Of a DNA stretch of 64,000 bases, positions 7,940 to 17,370 are shown in pieces. Below the pieces are notes generated by a model. That model did not search any database, was not told where the DNA came from, and worked only from the letters and a program-made list of their open reading frames with translations. Position numbers and translations under genes: made by a program. Source of the DNA: Planctomycetaceae bacterium (GTDB lineage Bacteria; Planctomycetota; UBA1135; GCA-002686595); assembly GCA_011525785.1 (NCBI GenBank), contig WYBT01000032.1:248001-312000 (forward strand). Reading direction: 5' to 3'. Each line of letters begins with the position of its first letter. Positions within the stretch are counted from its first letter, which is position 1.

Positions 7940-9409
7940 GTGCTGCGACAGGCCATCGCCAAACTCACCAAGCACACGGCGATCTACGCGCTCGCCGAGC
8001 AGCTCGGGCGCCTGGCGAGCTTTCTGCTACTGCCGCTGACCACCGGCTACTTGAGCGAGGGCGACTTCGCCACGCGCGAGTTGCTCGCGGTCACGCTCGC
8101 GGTGCTGGCCCAGGTGTGCGGCATCAACATCAGCGCGGCGATGTCGCGGCTGTACTTCGACAGCGCCGACCCCGCGCGGCGGCGCGCGGTGCTGAGCACG
8201 GCCGTGGCGACGGTCAGCGCCAGCGCCGCGATCGCGGCCGTGCTGCTGGGCCTCCTCGCGCCCTGGTGGGCCAACTGGCTCCCGAGCGAGGCCAGCGATC
8301 TGCCCCGCCTGGCGCAGATCGCGCTGGGCATCTTCGTGTTCCAGACAGTGCGCGAGCTGCAGAACAAGGTGCTGCAGACGCAGGAGCGCTCGGCGCTGTT
8401 CGGCGTGCTGTCCGTTTCGAAGCTGGTGTTCGAGATCGTCGCGCAGGTCGTCGCGTTGGTGCACTTCGAGGCCGGCCTGCCAGGGCTCCTGTGGGCGGTG
8501 CTCATCAGCGAAGCGCTGTTCGCCTTGCTCTCGACCGCGGTCAACGCCCCGTCGGTTGGACTGGGATTCTCCGGCGCCGTGCTCGCGAGCCTGTTCGCCT
8601 ACGCGGCGCCGCTCATCCCCAACGGCGTGCTGCAGTTCTGCCTGCACTCGCTGGACCGCTACCTGGTCGGCGCCGTCTGCGGACCGGAGCAGCTCGGCCT
8701 CTACGCGCTCGCCTACAAGCTCGGCTACGTGCCGAACTACTTGGTGCTGGGCCCGTTCCTGTTGATCTGGTACCCGTTCGTGTTCTCGGTGGTCGATCCG
8801 CAGCGCCAACGCGAGCTGGTGGCGCGCCTGACGCCGCTGTTCCTGCTCGTGCTGACGGCGGCGGCCGCCGCAGTAGCGCTGTTCGCCGAGGAGCTGGTCC
8901 ACCTCGCAGCCACGCGCAGCGGATTCCACCGCGCCTGGCCGGCGATTCCCTGGATCGCGCTCGGCTACTGGCTCTGGGGGCTGTTCCAGCTCCTGCAGAC
9001 GGGCTTCTACGCGGTCAAGCGCACCTCGCGGCTGCCCGCGCTCACCGCCGCGGCGGCGCTGGTCAACGGCTTTGCGAACCTGGTGCTCTTGCCCGTCCTG
9101 GGATTCCAAGGTGCGGCGCTGGCCACGGTGATCACCTTCGCGGTGCTGTGCGTCGCAACGCACGCCCTCAGCCGCGAGATCTACCCGCTCGACATCCACT
9201 GGCGCCGCGTGTTCGCGCCCGCGGCGCTCGCCGTGCTCGCCACCGCCGCCGCACTCGTCCCCGCCTGGCCAGCCGGCGCGCCGCTGGCGGCCATCAAGCT
9301 GGCGACGCTGCTCGTGTGGGCCCCGTTGGGCTGCTGGTGCGCGACCACGTCGGCTGAACGGCGGGCGGCGCTGCAATGGGTGGCGAGCGCCACGCGGCGC
9401 GCGGGTTGA
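7940..9409 (+). CDS. Polysaccharide flippase (Wzx/MATE-like, MOP superfamily)
   Basis: A 489-residue integral membrane protein with about 12-14 predicted helices, of the oligosaccharidyl-lipid flippase type that moves lipid-linked glycan units across the inner membrane. The start chosen is GTG at 7940, giving the usual N-terminus in which a short amphipathic helix (LRQAIAKLTKHTAIYALAEQ) leads into the first membrane helix; reading further upstream adds a Pro/Arg-rich segment that looks non-coding. Hydrophobic segments alternate with short basic loops, and the repeated two-helix pattern fits the MOP fold. No catalytic motif is expected. It precedes a CDP-alcohol phosphotransferase by 40 bp and probably belongs to an envelope glycan or lipid gene group. 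Confidence 0.83.
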   Translation: MLRQAIAKLTKHTAIYALAEQLGRLASFLLLPLTTGYLSEGDFATRELLAVTLAVLAQVCGINISAAMSRLYFDSADPARRRAVLSTAVATVSASAAIAAVLLGLLAPWWANWLPSEASDLPRLAQIALGIFVFQTVRELQNKVLQTQERSALFGVLSVSKLVFEIVAQVVALVHFEAGLPGLLWAVLISEALFALLSTAVNAPSVGLGFSGAVLASLFAYAAPLIPNGVLQFCLHSLDRYLVGAVCGPEQLGLYALAYKLGYVPNYLVLGPFLLIWYPFVFSVVDPQRQRELVARLTPLFLLVLTAAAAAVALFAEELVHLAATRSGFHRAWPAIPWIALGYWLWGLFQLLQTGFYAVKRTSRLPALTAAAALVNGFANLVLLPVLGFQGAALATVITFAVLCVATHALSREIYPLDIHWRRVFAPAALAVLATAAALVPAWPAGAPLAAIKLATLLVWAPLGCWCATTSAERRAALQWVASATRRAG

Positions 9410-9449
9410 GCACGCCCCTCGCGCCCTGCGACGGGGCGCTACACTCGCT

Positions 9450-10451
9450 TTGGCTGATGATGCTCAACCCGACGAGAGCCACGGGCCGACCCTGATCCCG
9501 CGCATGGGCGCCAGTTGGAAAGAGCTCCGCGAGGTCTGCCAGCGCCCCGTGCGCGCGGGCAACGACGTCGCAGGATTGTTGTTCGGCGACCACGCCTCGC
9601 TGGTCATCACCAAGCTGTTCGTCGACCTGGGGCTGAGCCCGAACTACGCCTCGGTCGGCTTCCTCGTCAGCGGACTGGTCGGGGCCGCGCTGCAGGTCGG
9701 AAGCGGCGCGTGGGCGCTCGCGGGCGCAGTGGCGCTGGTGATGTACTACGTGCTCGACTGCGTCGACGGCGAGGTCGCGCGCTGGCAGAAGGTCGTGAAC
9801 GTCCAGTGGGGCTACTACGACTACCTGTTCCACATGCTGATCAAGCCGCTGGCGTTCTTCGGCGTCGGCCTGGGCCTGTGGAGGGAATTCGACGCGAGCT
9901 GGGCCCTGTGCGCCGCCTTCGCAGCTTCGACGGCCACCCTGTGGCGCAAGATCCTGATCGAGATCCCCGGGATCCTGTTCCTCAAGGACGTCCTGCGCCG
10001 CGCGCGCGCCGGCGCGAGCACCGCGAGCGAGCACCTGTCGACGCGCGACTCCAACGCGCACGCGACTTCGCCCGCGTCCGTGCCCGCGGCGGTTGCGTCG
10101 GCGCCCGTCGCAGCGCACCCCGTCGACGCGCCCGCCTTCCAGTTGCACCTCGACCTCGTGACGCTGCGCGCGCTGCTCACGAACTTCGACGTCGGGCTGG
10201 TGCTGCTAACGCTGGCCTGCGCGCTCGACCTCGTGCTCGCGCCGTTCGACGCCGGTCCCCTGGGCCAGCTCGACGCGCGTGGGGTGTGGCTCGTGTACTA
10301 CGCGGTCGTGCTGCCGCTCGACTTCGTCGACTACCTGATCACGTTCCTGCGGCGGCGGCACTTCTCGACCGAGATGAAGCGCCTGCTCGCGCTGGCGCAC
10401 CACTTCCACCTCGAGGAACCGCGGCCGGACGAGCGCCGCACGCGCGCCTGA
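9450..10451 (+). CDS. CDP-alcohol phosphatidyltransferase family protein with altered motif
   Basis: A 333-residue membrane protein (TTG start at 9450; ATG at 9504 is an alternative). The family joins CDP-activated lipids to a small alcohol using the motif D-x2-DG-x2-AR-x8-G-x3-D-x3-D. Here D103, D106, G107, A110, R111 and D124 are present, but strict spacing places Trp120 at the second Gly and His128 at the last Asp, which normally acts as catalytic base. A neighbouring Gly121 may replace the lost Gly. Residues about 185-225 form an Ala/Pro/Ser-rich loop between helices. The substrate cannot be read from sequence. It follows the flippase and converges on the carbamoyltransferase with only a 13-bp gap. 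Confidence 0.8.
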   Translation: MADDAQPDESHGPTLIPRMGASWKELREVCQRPVRAGNDVAGLLFGDHASLVITKLFVDLGLSPNYASVGFLVSGLVGAALQVGSGAWALAGAVALVMYYVLDCVDGEVARWQKVVNVQWGYYDYLFHMLIKPLAFFGVGLGLWREFDASWALCAAFAASTATLWRKILIEIPGILFLKDVLRRARAGASTASEHLSTRDSNAHATSPASVPAAVASAPVAAHPVDAPAFQLHLDLVTLRALLTNFDVGLVLLTLACALDLVLAPFDAGPLGQLDARGVWLVYYAVVLPLDFVDYLITFLRRRHFSTEMKRLLALAHHFHLEEPRPDERRTRA

Positions 10452-10464
10452 GCACCTCGCGCAG

Positions 10465-12294
10465 CTAGCGCGCGCGCTCGGGGTTCTCGACGTAGAACGG
10501 TCCCATCACGAGCGCGTCGATGCGGCCGTCGAGGAAGGCGCGCACGGCGTCGCGCGGCGAGGCCACGATCGGCTCCTCGTGCATGTTGAAGCTGGTGTTG
10601 ATCAGCGACGGGCTGCCCGAGAGCTTCTCGTGCTCGCGCAGGATGTCGTAGTAGCCCGGATTGACCTCGCGACGGATCAACTGCGGCCGCGCCGTGCCGT
10701 CGACGTGCACCGCAGCCGGACACGTGCTCTTCATGAAGTCCGTGCAGTCGAAGGTCACGGTCATGAACTCGGCCGCGTGCGCAGCACCGGCGACGCGGTG
10801 GTAGCACTTGGAAGCCGCCTCCCACAGCGTGACCGGCGCGAAGGGCATGAACTCGGTGCGTCCCAAGCGCTGGTTGAGCCACTGGTTCACCTTGGGCTCG
10901 CGGCCGTGGTAGAGGATCGAGCGATTGCCCAGCGCGCGGGGCCCGTACTCCATGCGCCCGTCGAAACGCGCCACGACCACGCCCTCGTGCAGCTTGCGCG
11001 CGACGAAGCTGGCGAGCTGCTCCGGCCGCTCGAAACGCAGGCCGGCCTCGTCGAGCGCGCTCTTCATCTGCGCCTCGTCGTAGCTGGGGCCGAGGTACAC
11101 GTCGTGCACCGTCTCGCGCACGCCGCCGGGCCACGAGAGGTGCATCGCCAAGCCCGTGCCGCAGCCGCCGTCGCCCATGTTGGGGTAGACGAACAAACCC
11201 TCCACGCCTTCGATCTCGTGGATGCGCTGGTTCATCTTCACGTTGGCGGTGACGCCGCCGGAGAGCACGACGTGCTTCGCGCCCGTGCGCCGCATCCACT
11301 CGCGCACGTAGTCGCAGGCGAGCACTTCGAGCACGTGCTGGTACGCGGCGGCGACGTCGACCACCGGGAACTCGGCCGCCAGGCGGCGCGAGAGGTGCAC
11401 GTTGAGGTTCTGGTAGATCGCGAACTCGCCCGAGCGCGAGCGGTCGACGCGGCTCAGCAACACCTCGGCGAGCACGCGCGGATCGCCGTACGCGGCGAGC
11501 CCGACGATCTTCCCGGCGTGGCGATCGGGCTTGAAGCCCAGCGAGCTCGTCACCATCTCGTAGAAGCTGCCCAGCGAGTGCGGGAAGCGCTGTCCGTGCA
11601 GGCGTTCGATGCGGCCGCCCTCGCCGATGCTCACCGAGCCCGCGAGCCCCGTGCCGTAGCCGTCGAGCGTGACGATCAGCGCGCGCTCGAAGCCGCTGGA
11701 GTAGTACGCGTTGGCGGCGTGCGAGAGGTGGTGCTCGCTGCGACGCAGCTTGCCCGCCAGACCCAGACGCTCGAGGCCGGCCTCGAGTTCGCGCTGCCAG
11801 TTCTCGTGGTCCGCGATCGCGCGCTGCGCCCAGTCCCTGGCGATGCGTCGCGCCGCAAAGCGCGAGGCGCGCGGATGCGTGCCTGCGAGGCGGTAGAAGT
11901 GCTCTTTCGCCGCGCCTTTGCGCATGCGGAAGTTCGGCTCGGTCAATCCGTGGATCGGCTCGCCGCGCGCCGGCACGCGCGCCAGCGCCTGGGCCAGCAA
12001 CGGCTCGAGCGAGGGCGGCTCGAAGGCGTCCTCGAAGGCCGCGTCAGCGGCGAAGGCGCTCTCGATCGCCGCGCGCTCGCCGGCCGCGTCGAGGAAGGGA
12101 TAGGCGACGACGTCGATGGCCTCGGGCGCAAGGCGCGCGAAAGACAGCGCAGCATCGATGGCCTTGATCGGAAAGCCCGACTGCTGCTTGACGCGCGAGT
12201 AGCGCTCTTCGCCCGAGGCGAACAGCACGCGGCCATCGACGACCAAGGACGCGTGCGAATCCTTGTCGAGCGGCGAGAGTCCCAGGACGTTCAC
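10465..12294 (-). CDS. Carbamoyltransferase (NodU/CmcH family)
   Basis: A 609-residue enzyme of the family that transfers a carbamoyl group from carbamoyl phosphate to hydroxyls of glycans or natural products (nodulation factor NodU, cephamycin CmcH, TobZ). The N-terminal Kae1-like domain carries SHAANAYY, a GYGTG segment and LSGGVTANVKMNQ. The C-terminal domain has RMEYGPRALGNRSIL, MPFAPV and INTSFNMHEEP, the characteristic end of this family. The start is GTG at 12294, overlapping the deacetylase stop as GTGA, so the two are almost certainly translated together. The acceptor is unknown; adjacency to a polysaccharide deacetylase and a flippase suggests a surface glycan. Confidence 0.93.
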   Translation of the reverse strand: MNVLGLSPLDKDSHASLVVDGRVLFASGEERYSRVKQQSGFPIKAIDAALSFARLAPEAIDVVAYPFLDAAGERAAIESAFAADAAFEDAFEPPSLEPLLAQALARVPARGEPIHGLTEPNFRMRKGAAKEHFYRLAGTHPRASRFAARRIARDWAQRAIADHENWQRELEAGLERLGLAGKLRRSEHHLSHAANAYYSSGFERALIVTLDGYGTGLAGSVSIGEGGRIERLHGQRFPHSLGSFYEMVTSSLGFKPDRHAGKIVGLAAYGDPRVLAEVLLSRVDRSRSGEFAIYQNLNVHLSRRLAAEFPVVDVAAAYQHVLEVLACDYVREWMRRTGAKHVVLSGGVTANVKMNQRIHEIEGVEGLFVYPNMGDGGCGTGLAMHLSWPGGVRETVHDVYLGPSYDEAQMKSALDEAGLRFERPEQLASFVARKLHEGVVVARFDGRMEYGPRALGNRSILYHGREPKVNQWLNQRLGRTEFMPFAPVTLWEAASKCYHRVAGAAHAAEFMTVTFDCTDFMKSTCPAAVHVDGTARPQLIRREVNPGYYDILREHEKLSGSPSLINTSFNMHEEPIVASPRDAVRAFLDGRIDALVMGPFYVENPERAR

Positions 12295-13340
12295 GGCGCG
12301 GCGACCGTCCTCGAGCGCGAACGCAGCGACTCGTACAGCTCCGTGCCGGTCATGCTGACGGCGCCCAGTTCGCCGAACAGGTGCTCGTAGAACTCCTCGC
12401 AGGTGGCGAGCAGACGTCGATGCGCGGCAGCATCGGCGGCGTACGGCGTGCCGCCGACGTGGAACGAGGGACTGTGCAGACTGAACACCAGCACGCGTTC
12501 GCCGCGCGCGATCAACGCCTGCGTCAGGCGCAGCAGTTCAGGGAACGAGTGGCCCTCGGCCGAGAGTCGGATGCGCTCCACCATTCCGGTTCGAGCGAGC
12601 AGTCCGGGCAACTTGAGCGCGGTACCGAAGCGTGAGCCCGCCAGCGAATACAAGCGCGCGGCGCTCTCGCCTGCACGCCCGACGAACGCGCCGGACACCG
12701 GCGCCGAGAGCAACGCGCGGCCTTCGCCGATCCAGGCTGGCTGCGTCGGAGTGTGGGAGTAGTCGGGGCCGCCGTCGCGGCTGTAGTCGAAGGGCGGCGC
12801 GGCGCTGAAGTCGACGCAGAAGCCCAGCGCGCGCAAGGACTCGGCCGTGTTCGGTCCGAAGCCGTAGCGACCGGCCTGATAGCAGCGCGGCCGCACGCCG
12901 ACGTTGCGCTCGATCGTCTCGGCCAGGTGCTGCAGCTTGGCGCGTTCGAGCCGCGCGTCGAGGTTGCCGGGGAAGCTCGCGTGCGTTCCGAGCGTCTCTT
13001 CGAGCGGCGGCGAGACCCAGGGGTGCAGGTGCGCGCCGATTTCGCAGCGCTCGGCCTGGGCCCACTCGCGAAGCCGACGCCAAGCGCGCTCCTGTGACGC
13101 GATCGGGAAGTCGATCACGTACACCGGCCGCACGCCGCAGCGTTCGAACAGCGCCTGTCCGACGCCGATCGAAGCCATCGCCTCGGTGCTGACCGCGTCG
13201 CGGCGAAAGGGCCCGTTCCAGTCGAACTCCTCCTCCGTGCTGACCACGGTCACAACGCTCAATGGCAGTTCGCTGACGTCAGCCGCGGTGCGCTGACGCC
13301 ATGCGAAGGGGGAGCGGTCGCGAGCGCCGAACGCAGACAT
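12291..13340 (-). CDS. Polysaccharide deacetylase family protein (WalW-like)
   Basis: A 349-residue NodB-fold deacetylase relative. The first motif STEEEFDWN (34-42) supplies the acidic residues, GAHLHPW (102-108) carries the metal His pair, QAGRYGFG forms the next conserved loop, and a late VFSLHSPSF provides the C-terminal His. This arrangement matches the cytoplasmic WalW-type group often found in capsule and exopolysaccharide loci. No signal peptide is visible, so it probably acts inside the cell on a precursor. Its stop overlaps the carbamoyltransferase GTG start. Its start at 13340 faces a divergent secreted-protein gene across a 162-bp region that presumably holds both promoters. Confidence 0.85.
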   Translation of the reverse strand: MSAFGARDRSPFAWRQRTAADVSELPLSVVTVVSTEEEFDWNGPFRRDAVSTEAMASIGVGQALFERCGVRPVYVIDFPIASQERAWRRLREWAQAERCEIGAHLHPWVSPPLEETLGTHASFPGNLDARLERAKLQHLAETIERNVGVRPRCYQAGRYGFGPNTAESLRALGFCVDFSAAPPFDYSRDGGPDYSHTPTQPAWIGEGRALLSAPVSGAFVGRAGESAARLYSLAGSRFGTALKLPGLLARTGMVERIRLSAEGHSFPELLRLTQALIARGERVLVFSLHSPSFHVGGTPYAADAAAHRRLLATCEEFYEHLFGELGAVSMTGTELYESLRSRSRTVAAP

Positions 13341-13502
13341 TCACTCCGTGTTTATCGCCACTTGTGCGGTGGCGCAAGCTCGGCGCGGCGCGCAAGGCCC
13401 CGTCCCGGGCCCGGTCGCGACAGCGTGATAGACTCCTCCGCGGCCCTGTTGTCGCGCTCGACGCCAGGAGTTCGTGTCCCCTTCCGATCGGCCTGTTTCG
13501 CC

Positions 13503-15173
13503 ATGCGATTCCAGCGAAATCCACTCGCCCGCGTCCTGGGCAGCGCGGCGCCCGTCGCACTCGCCAGCCTGCTGTCCCCCGCGCTCGGCGTCGCCCAGAG
13601 CGATGTTTTTTCGCCCCTGGGCCCGCAATTCCGCGTCAACGCCTCGGTCAACTTCACGCAGTACTGGTCGCGCGTGGACATCTCGCCCGACGCCGCGCGC
13701 CTGGGCTTTTCGTTCAGCAACGGCCAGGACCCGCGCGCGCGCCAGTTCACGATCGCCGGCGCGCCGCTCACCGGCGACATCGCCTGCAATCCGCTCTTCA
13801 CGCAGTACATCCAGGACGAGGCCGAGACCTGCTTCGCGCTCGACGGCCGGCAACTGATCGCCTGGTCGGAGCGCAACGGCCACGACGGCGAGCAGATGGG
13901 CATCTTCGGAATGATCGTCGCGCCGAACGGAGTCCCGGCGGCGGCGGAGTTCCAGATCAACCAGATCTGGCAGGCCTCGCAGTGGCGGCCGCTGATCGCG
14001 CGCCGGCCCGCGGGCGGCTGGGTGGTGGCGTGGTCGGGCGACTGGGACGGCGATCCGCTGTTCCGCATCGTCAACCCCAACGGGACTTTCGCGACAGGCG
14101 ACATCGACATCAGCACCTGGGGCAACGGCGCACAGGTCGACACCGCGCCGGCCATCGCGCCGAACGGCCGCATGCTGATGGTGTTCGTCGACTACTCGGG
14201 CGCGTTCGGCGTGGGCACGGGCACGAACTTGTGGGCGCGCCTCTACGACGCGAACGGCGTGGCGCTCCAAGCAGCGCCGTTCGCGATGCTGAGCGGCGCC
14301 AACGCTGCGGGCGATCAGCGCGAGCCGCGCGTCGTCGCAGACGGACTGGGGCGCTTCATCGTGGTGTGGGAGGACGCGGCGCGCGAGGCGGGAACCTCGT
14401 GGGGCATCTACGCGCTGGTGTACGACAACGACGCGAACCTGCTCACGCCGCAGCCGATCCACGTCAACACCACGGTCCTCAGCTCGCAACGCAATCCGCG
14501 CGTGGCGTGCGACGAGCTGGGCAACTTCGTCGTGTGCTGGGAGGACTGGTCGGCCGGCAACGCGGACATCCGTGCGCAGGCCTTCGACGCGAACTTCCAG
14601 AAGTTCGGCAACGAGTTCATCGTCAACGAAGACCTGCCCGGCGATCACCGCCGACCGAGCGTCGCGATGCACGCGACCAGCGGACATGTGGTCATGACCT
14701 GGGAGGGCCCGGGCGTGTCGACGGACGTGTTCGCTCGCGTCTACATGAGCTACGCGCCGCCGCAGGTTTATTGCACCGCCAAGGTGAACGGCCTGGGCTG
14801 CACGCCCTCGATCGCGTGGAGCGGAACACCGACGCTGAGCGGCGCCGACGACTTCCACGTGCTCGCGAGCAACGTGCTCAACCAGCGCAACGGCCTGCTC
14901 TTCGTCGGCTTCGCGCCCACCGCGTCGCCGTTCTACGGCGGCACGCTGTGCGTCCAACCGCCGGTCGTGCGCGCCGGCGTGCAGAGCGCGGGCGGCAACG
15001 TCGGGACGGACGATTGCAGCGGGCAGTACGACGCGTTCCTTTCGCACGCCTGGTTCGCGGCCAAGGGCCTGGCCGTCGGCGACAGCGCCTTCTGCCAGTA
15101 CTGGACGCGCGACCCGCTCTCTCCGCAGCCCGTCGGACTCACGAACGCACTGTCGTTCGACGTGCGACCCTGA
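13503..15173 (+). CDS. Secreted beta-propeller-like protein with YCTAK C-terminal module
   Basis: A 556-residue exported protein. The ATG at 13503 gives a clear signal peptide (basic MRFQR, hydrophobic core, cleavage near ALGVAQS, about residue 32); the frame is open upstream but lacks a credible start. The body (about 35-420) is built of repeated blocks with the pattern GxxVVxWE/S followed by a polar turn and xARxYxxxG, like the blades of secreted planctomycete propellers. The final 135 residues (from about 14767) are the Cys-rich module described under findings: YCTAK, LGCTP, LCV, DDCSG, then QYWTRDP. Function is unknown; a cell-surface location is inferred. Confidence 0.85.
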   Translation: MRFQRNPLARVLGSAAPVALASLLSPALGVAQSDVFSPLGPQFRVNASVNFTQYWSRVDISPDAARLGFSFSNGQDPRARQFTIAGAPLTGDIACNPLFTQYIQDEAETCFALDGRQLIAWSERNGHDGEQMGIFGMIVAPNGVPAAAEFQINQIWQASQWRPLIARRPAGGWVVAWSGDWDGDPLFRIVNPNGTFATGDIDISTWGNGAQVDTAPAIAPNGRMLMVFVDYSGAFGVGTGTNLWARLYDANGVALQAAPFAMLSGANAAGDQREPRVVADGLGRFIVVWEDAAREAGTSWGIYALVYDNDANLLTPQPIHVNTTVLSSQRNPRVACDELGNFVVCWEDWSAGNADIRAQAFDANFQKFGNEFIVNEDLPGDHRRPSVAMHATSGHVVMTWEGPGVSTDVFARVYMSYAPPQVYCTAKVNGLGCTPSIAWSGTPTLSGADDFHVLASNVLNQRNGLLFVGFAPTASPFYGGTLCVQPPVVRAGVQSAGGNVGTDDCSGQYDAFLSHAWFAAKGLAVGDSAFCQYWTRDPLSPQPVGLTNALSFDVRP

Positions 15174-15521
15174 CGCGGTTCGCGCCCTTCGACTGCGGCT
15201 GCCGTCGAGGATGCGCGATCGTGGCGCCTGTCGATTCAAGCGGTTGGCTTCGATCGTTCGGCGGCCCCCGTCCGCGCGCGGCGTGAACTGGGGAGTTGAG
15301 GCGCGCTCGGTGGACGCTCTCGCGCGGCCGCGCGCCAGGACGGGGCCTGGGGCCACGCGTTTGCATGGCGCGGGGCAGTTCGAAACACGCGCGCGCCGGC
15401 GGCGTGATGAGCTTTCTTCATGCGCGCCTTGCGCGGCGAAAATGCAGGGCGCCCGGCGGCTTGCGAGAACGGCGATCTCTGGCACAGTACGACGCCCCGC
15501 TCCCCCAGCGCGCCCCGCAAC
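15174..15521. other. 348-bp intergenic region between two secreted-protein genes
   Basis: I see no convincing gene, strong hairpin or consensus promoter here. Open frames run through it on both strands, but their translations are Arg/Pro/Ala-rich and resemble nothing. It presumably holds the promoter of the downstream dehydrogenase gene. Confidence 0.4.
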
Positions 15522-17351
15522 ATGCGATTTCTCCCCCTGATCCTGATTCTGCTCGGCTCGGTCCTCGCCAGCGCGCCCGCTCAAAACCTCCAGGCCCGAC
15601 GCGTCGCCTGGGGCTTCACCCAGCCGGTCTTCGCGACGGCTCCGACGGGCGACAGCCAGCGCCTGTTCGTCGTGGAGAAGACGGGCAAGATCAAGGTCGT
15701 GCGCAACGGCGCGGTGCTCGCGACGCCCTTCATCGACTTGGGCGTGAGCGGGCTCAACCGCATCGTCGAGGGCGGCGAGCGCGGCCTCCTGGGGCTCGCC
15801 TTCCATCCCGACTACGCGAGCAACGGCTACTTCTTCGTGAACTACACGGCGCGCGACACGGGCGCGACCGTGGTCGAGCGCTTCCGCGTGAGCGCACAGC
15901 CCGACGTGGCCGACGCGAACAGCGGAGCGGTGATCATCACCGTGCCGCAGCCGCAGCCCAACCACAACGGCGGCTGCGTGAGCTTCGGGCCCGACGGAAT
16001 GCTCTACATCGGGATGGGCGACGGCGGCGGCTCGGGAGACCAAGGCCCGGGCCACGCATCGATCGGCAACGGACAGGCGCTCACGACGCTGCACGGCAAG
16101 ATGCTGCGGCTCGACGTCGACCTCCCGCCGCCCTACATCCCGGCCGACAACCCCTACTTCGGCTCGAGCAACGCGCTGGGCGAGATCTGGCACGTGGGTC
16201 TGCGCAACCCCTGGCGCTTCAGCTTCGACTCGCTCACCGGGGACATGTACATCGGCGACGTCGGCGAGTCGGCGCGCGAGGAGATCGACTTCGTGCCGGG
16301 CAACGCGCCCAACCGCAACTTCGGCTGGCGCTGCATGGAGGGCTTGCAGTGCACCGGCTGGAGCGGTTGCTCGTGCGCGTCGGCGGCGCTGACGCTGCCC
16401 GTCCACGAGTACGGACACACGCTGGGCTGTGCGGTGGTCGGCGGCTACGTCTACCGCGGCACGGCCATCTGCGGTCTGCAGGGCGCGTACTTCTTCGCCG
16501 ACTTCTGCAGCTCGCGCGTGTGGACGATGCGCATGGTCAACGGTCAGATGACCGACCTGCGCGATCGCACGCCCGAGCTCGAGCCTCCCGGCGGATCGGT
16601 GAGCATCGCGGTGATCCCGTCGCTGGCGATGGACGGCGTGGGCGAGCTGTACGTGATCGACTCGGACGGCGAGATCTACCGCATCGAGAGCGCCCAGAGC
16701 CAACCGGACTGCAACGCCAACGGCTACGCGGACGCCTGTGAGATCGCCGACGGCGTCGCGCAGGACTGCAACGCCAACGGCTTGCCGGACGACTGCGACA
16801 TCAGCGCGGGCACGGACAGCGACTGCGACGGCAACGGAGTGCTCGACGGCTGCGAGATCGCCGCGGATCCGGACGCGGATTGGAACAACAACGGCACGCT
16901 GGATACCTGCGAATGCCCCGGCGGCGCGCCGCCGGTCGTGTACTGCACAGCGAAGGTCAACTCGCTCGGCTGCACGCCCTTCGTGCAGTTCACGGGCTAT
17001 CCCAGCGCGTCGCTCGCGCTGCCGTTCTGGATCGGCGCCAAGAAGCTGCTGAGCCAGAAGTCGGGGATGATGATGTACGGCTACTGGCCGAACATCACCC
17101 CGTTCCAGGGCGGCTTCGCCTGCGTCGGCTCGCCCATTCGACGCATGCCCCCGCGTCCGACCGGCGGTTCGCAAGTGACGGTCAACTGCTCCGGCATGCT
17201 GGTGTACGAGTTCAACACCTTCATCGCCTCGGGCGCGGATCCGGCGCTGCAACTGGGCCAGGAGGTCGTGTTCCAGTTCTGGAGCCGCGATCCCAACGCA
17301 CCGTTCTTCTCGAGCTTGAGCAACGCGCTGCGCGCGCGCATCTGCCAGTGA
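15522..17351 (+). CDS. Secreted glucose/sorbosone dehydrogenase-like protein with Ca-binding repeats and YCTAK module
   Basis: A 609-residue exported protein: signal peptide 1-20 (MRFLPLILILLGSVLASAPA), then a six-bladed PQQ-dependent sugar dehydrogenase-like propeller at about 22-395. Family features include EKTGKIKVV, GGERGLLGLAFHPDY, HNGGCVSFGPDGMLYIGMGDGG, GLRNPWRFSFD and the late GELYVIDSDGEIYRI. Next come four Asp/Asn-rich repeats (DCNANG..D.CE type, about 395-465) resembling calcium-binding thrombospondin type 3 or dockerin-like loops. The Cys-rich C-terminal module (YCTAK, LGCTP, ACV, NCSG, QFWSRDP) ends the protein. It probably oxidises a sugar or alcohol at the cell surface, but substrate and cofactor are inferred from family only. 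The next gene starts 19 bp downstream. Confidence 0.88.
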   Translation: MRFLPLILILLGSVLASAPAQNLQARRVAWGFTQPVFATAPTGDSQRLFVVEKTGKIKVVRNGAVLATPFIDLGVSGLNRIVEGGERGLLGLAFHPDYASNGYFFVNYTARDTGATVVERFRVSAQPDVADANSGAVIITVPQPQPNHNGGCVSFGPDGMLYIGMGDGGGSGDQGPGHASIGNGQALTTLHGKMLRLDVDLPPPYIPADNPYFGSSNALGEIWHVGLRNPWRFSFDSLTGDMYIGDVGESAREEIDFVPGNAPNRNFGWRCMEGLQCTGWSGCSCASAALTLPVHEYGHTLGCAVVGGYVYRGTAICGLQGAYFFADFCSSRVWTMRMVNGQMTDLRDRTPELEPPGGSVSIAVIPSLAMDGVGELYVIDSDGEIYRIESAQSQPDCNANGYADACEIADGVAQDCNANGLPDDCDISAGTDSDCDGNGVLDGCEIAADPDADWNNNGTLDTCECPGGAPPVVYCTAKVNSLGCTPFVQFTGYPSASLALPFWIGAKKLLSQKSGMMMYGYWPNITPFQGGFACVGSPIRRMPPRPTGGSQVTVNCSGMLVYEFNTFIASGADPALQLGQEVVFQFWSRDPNAPFFSSLSNALRARICQ

Positions 17352-17370
17352 GTTCGAACGGCAGAGCACG

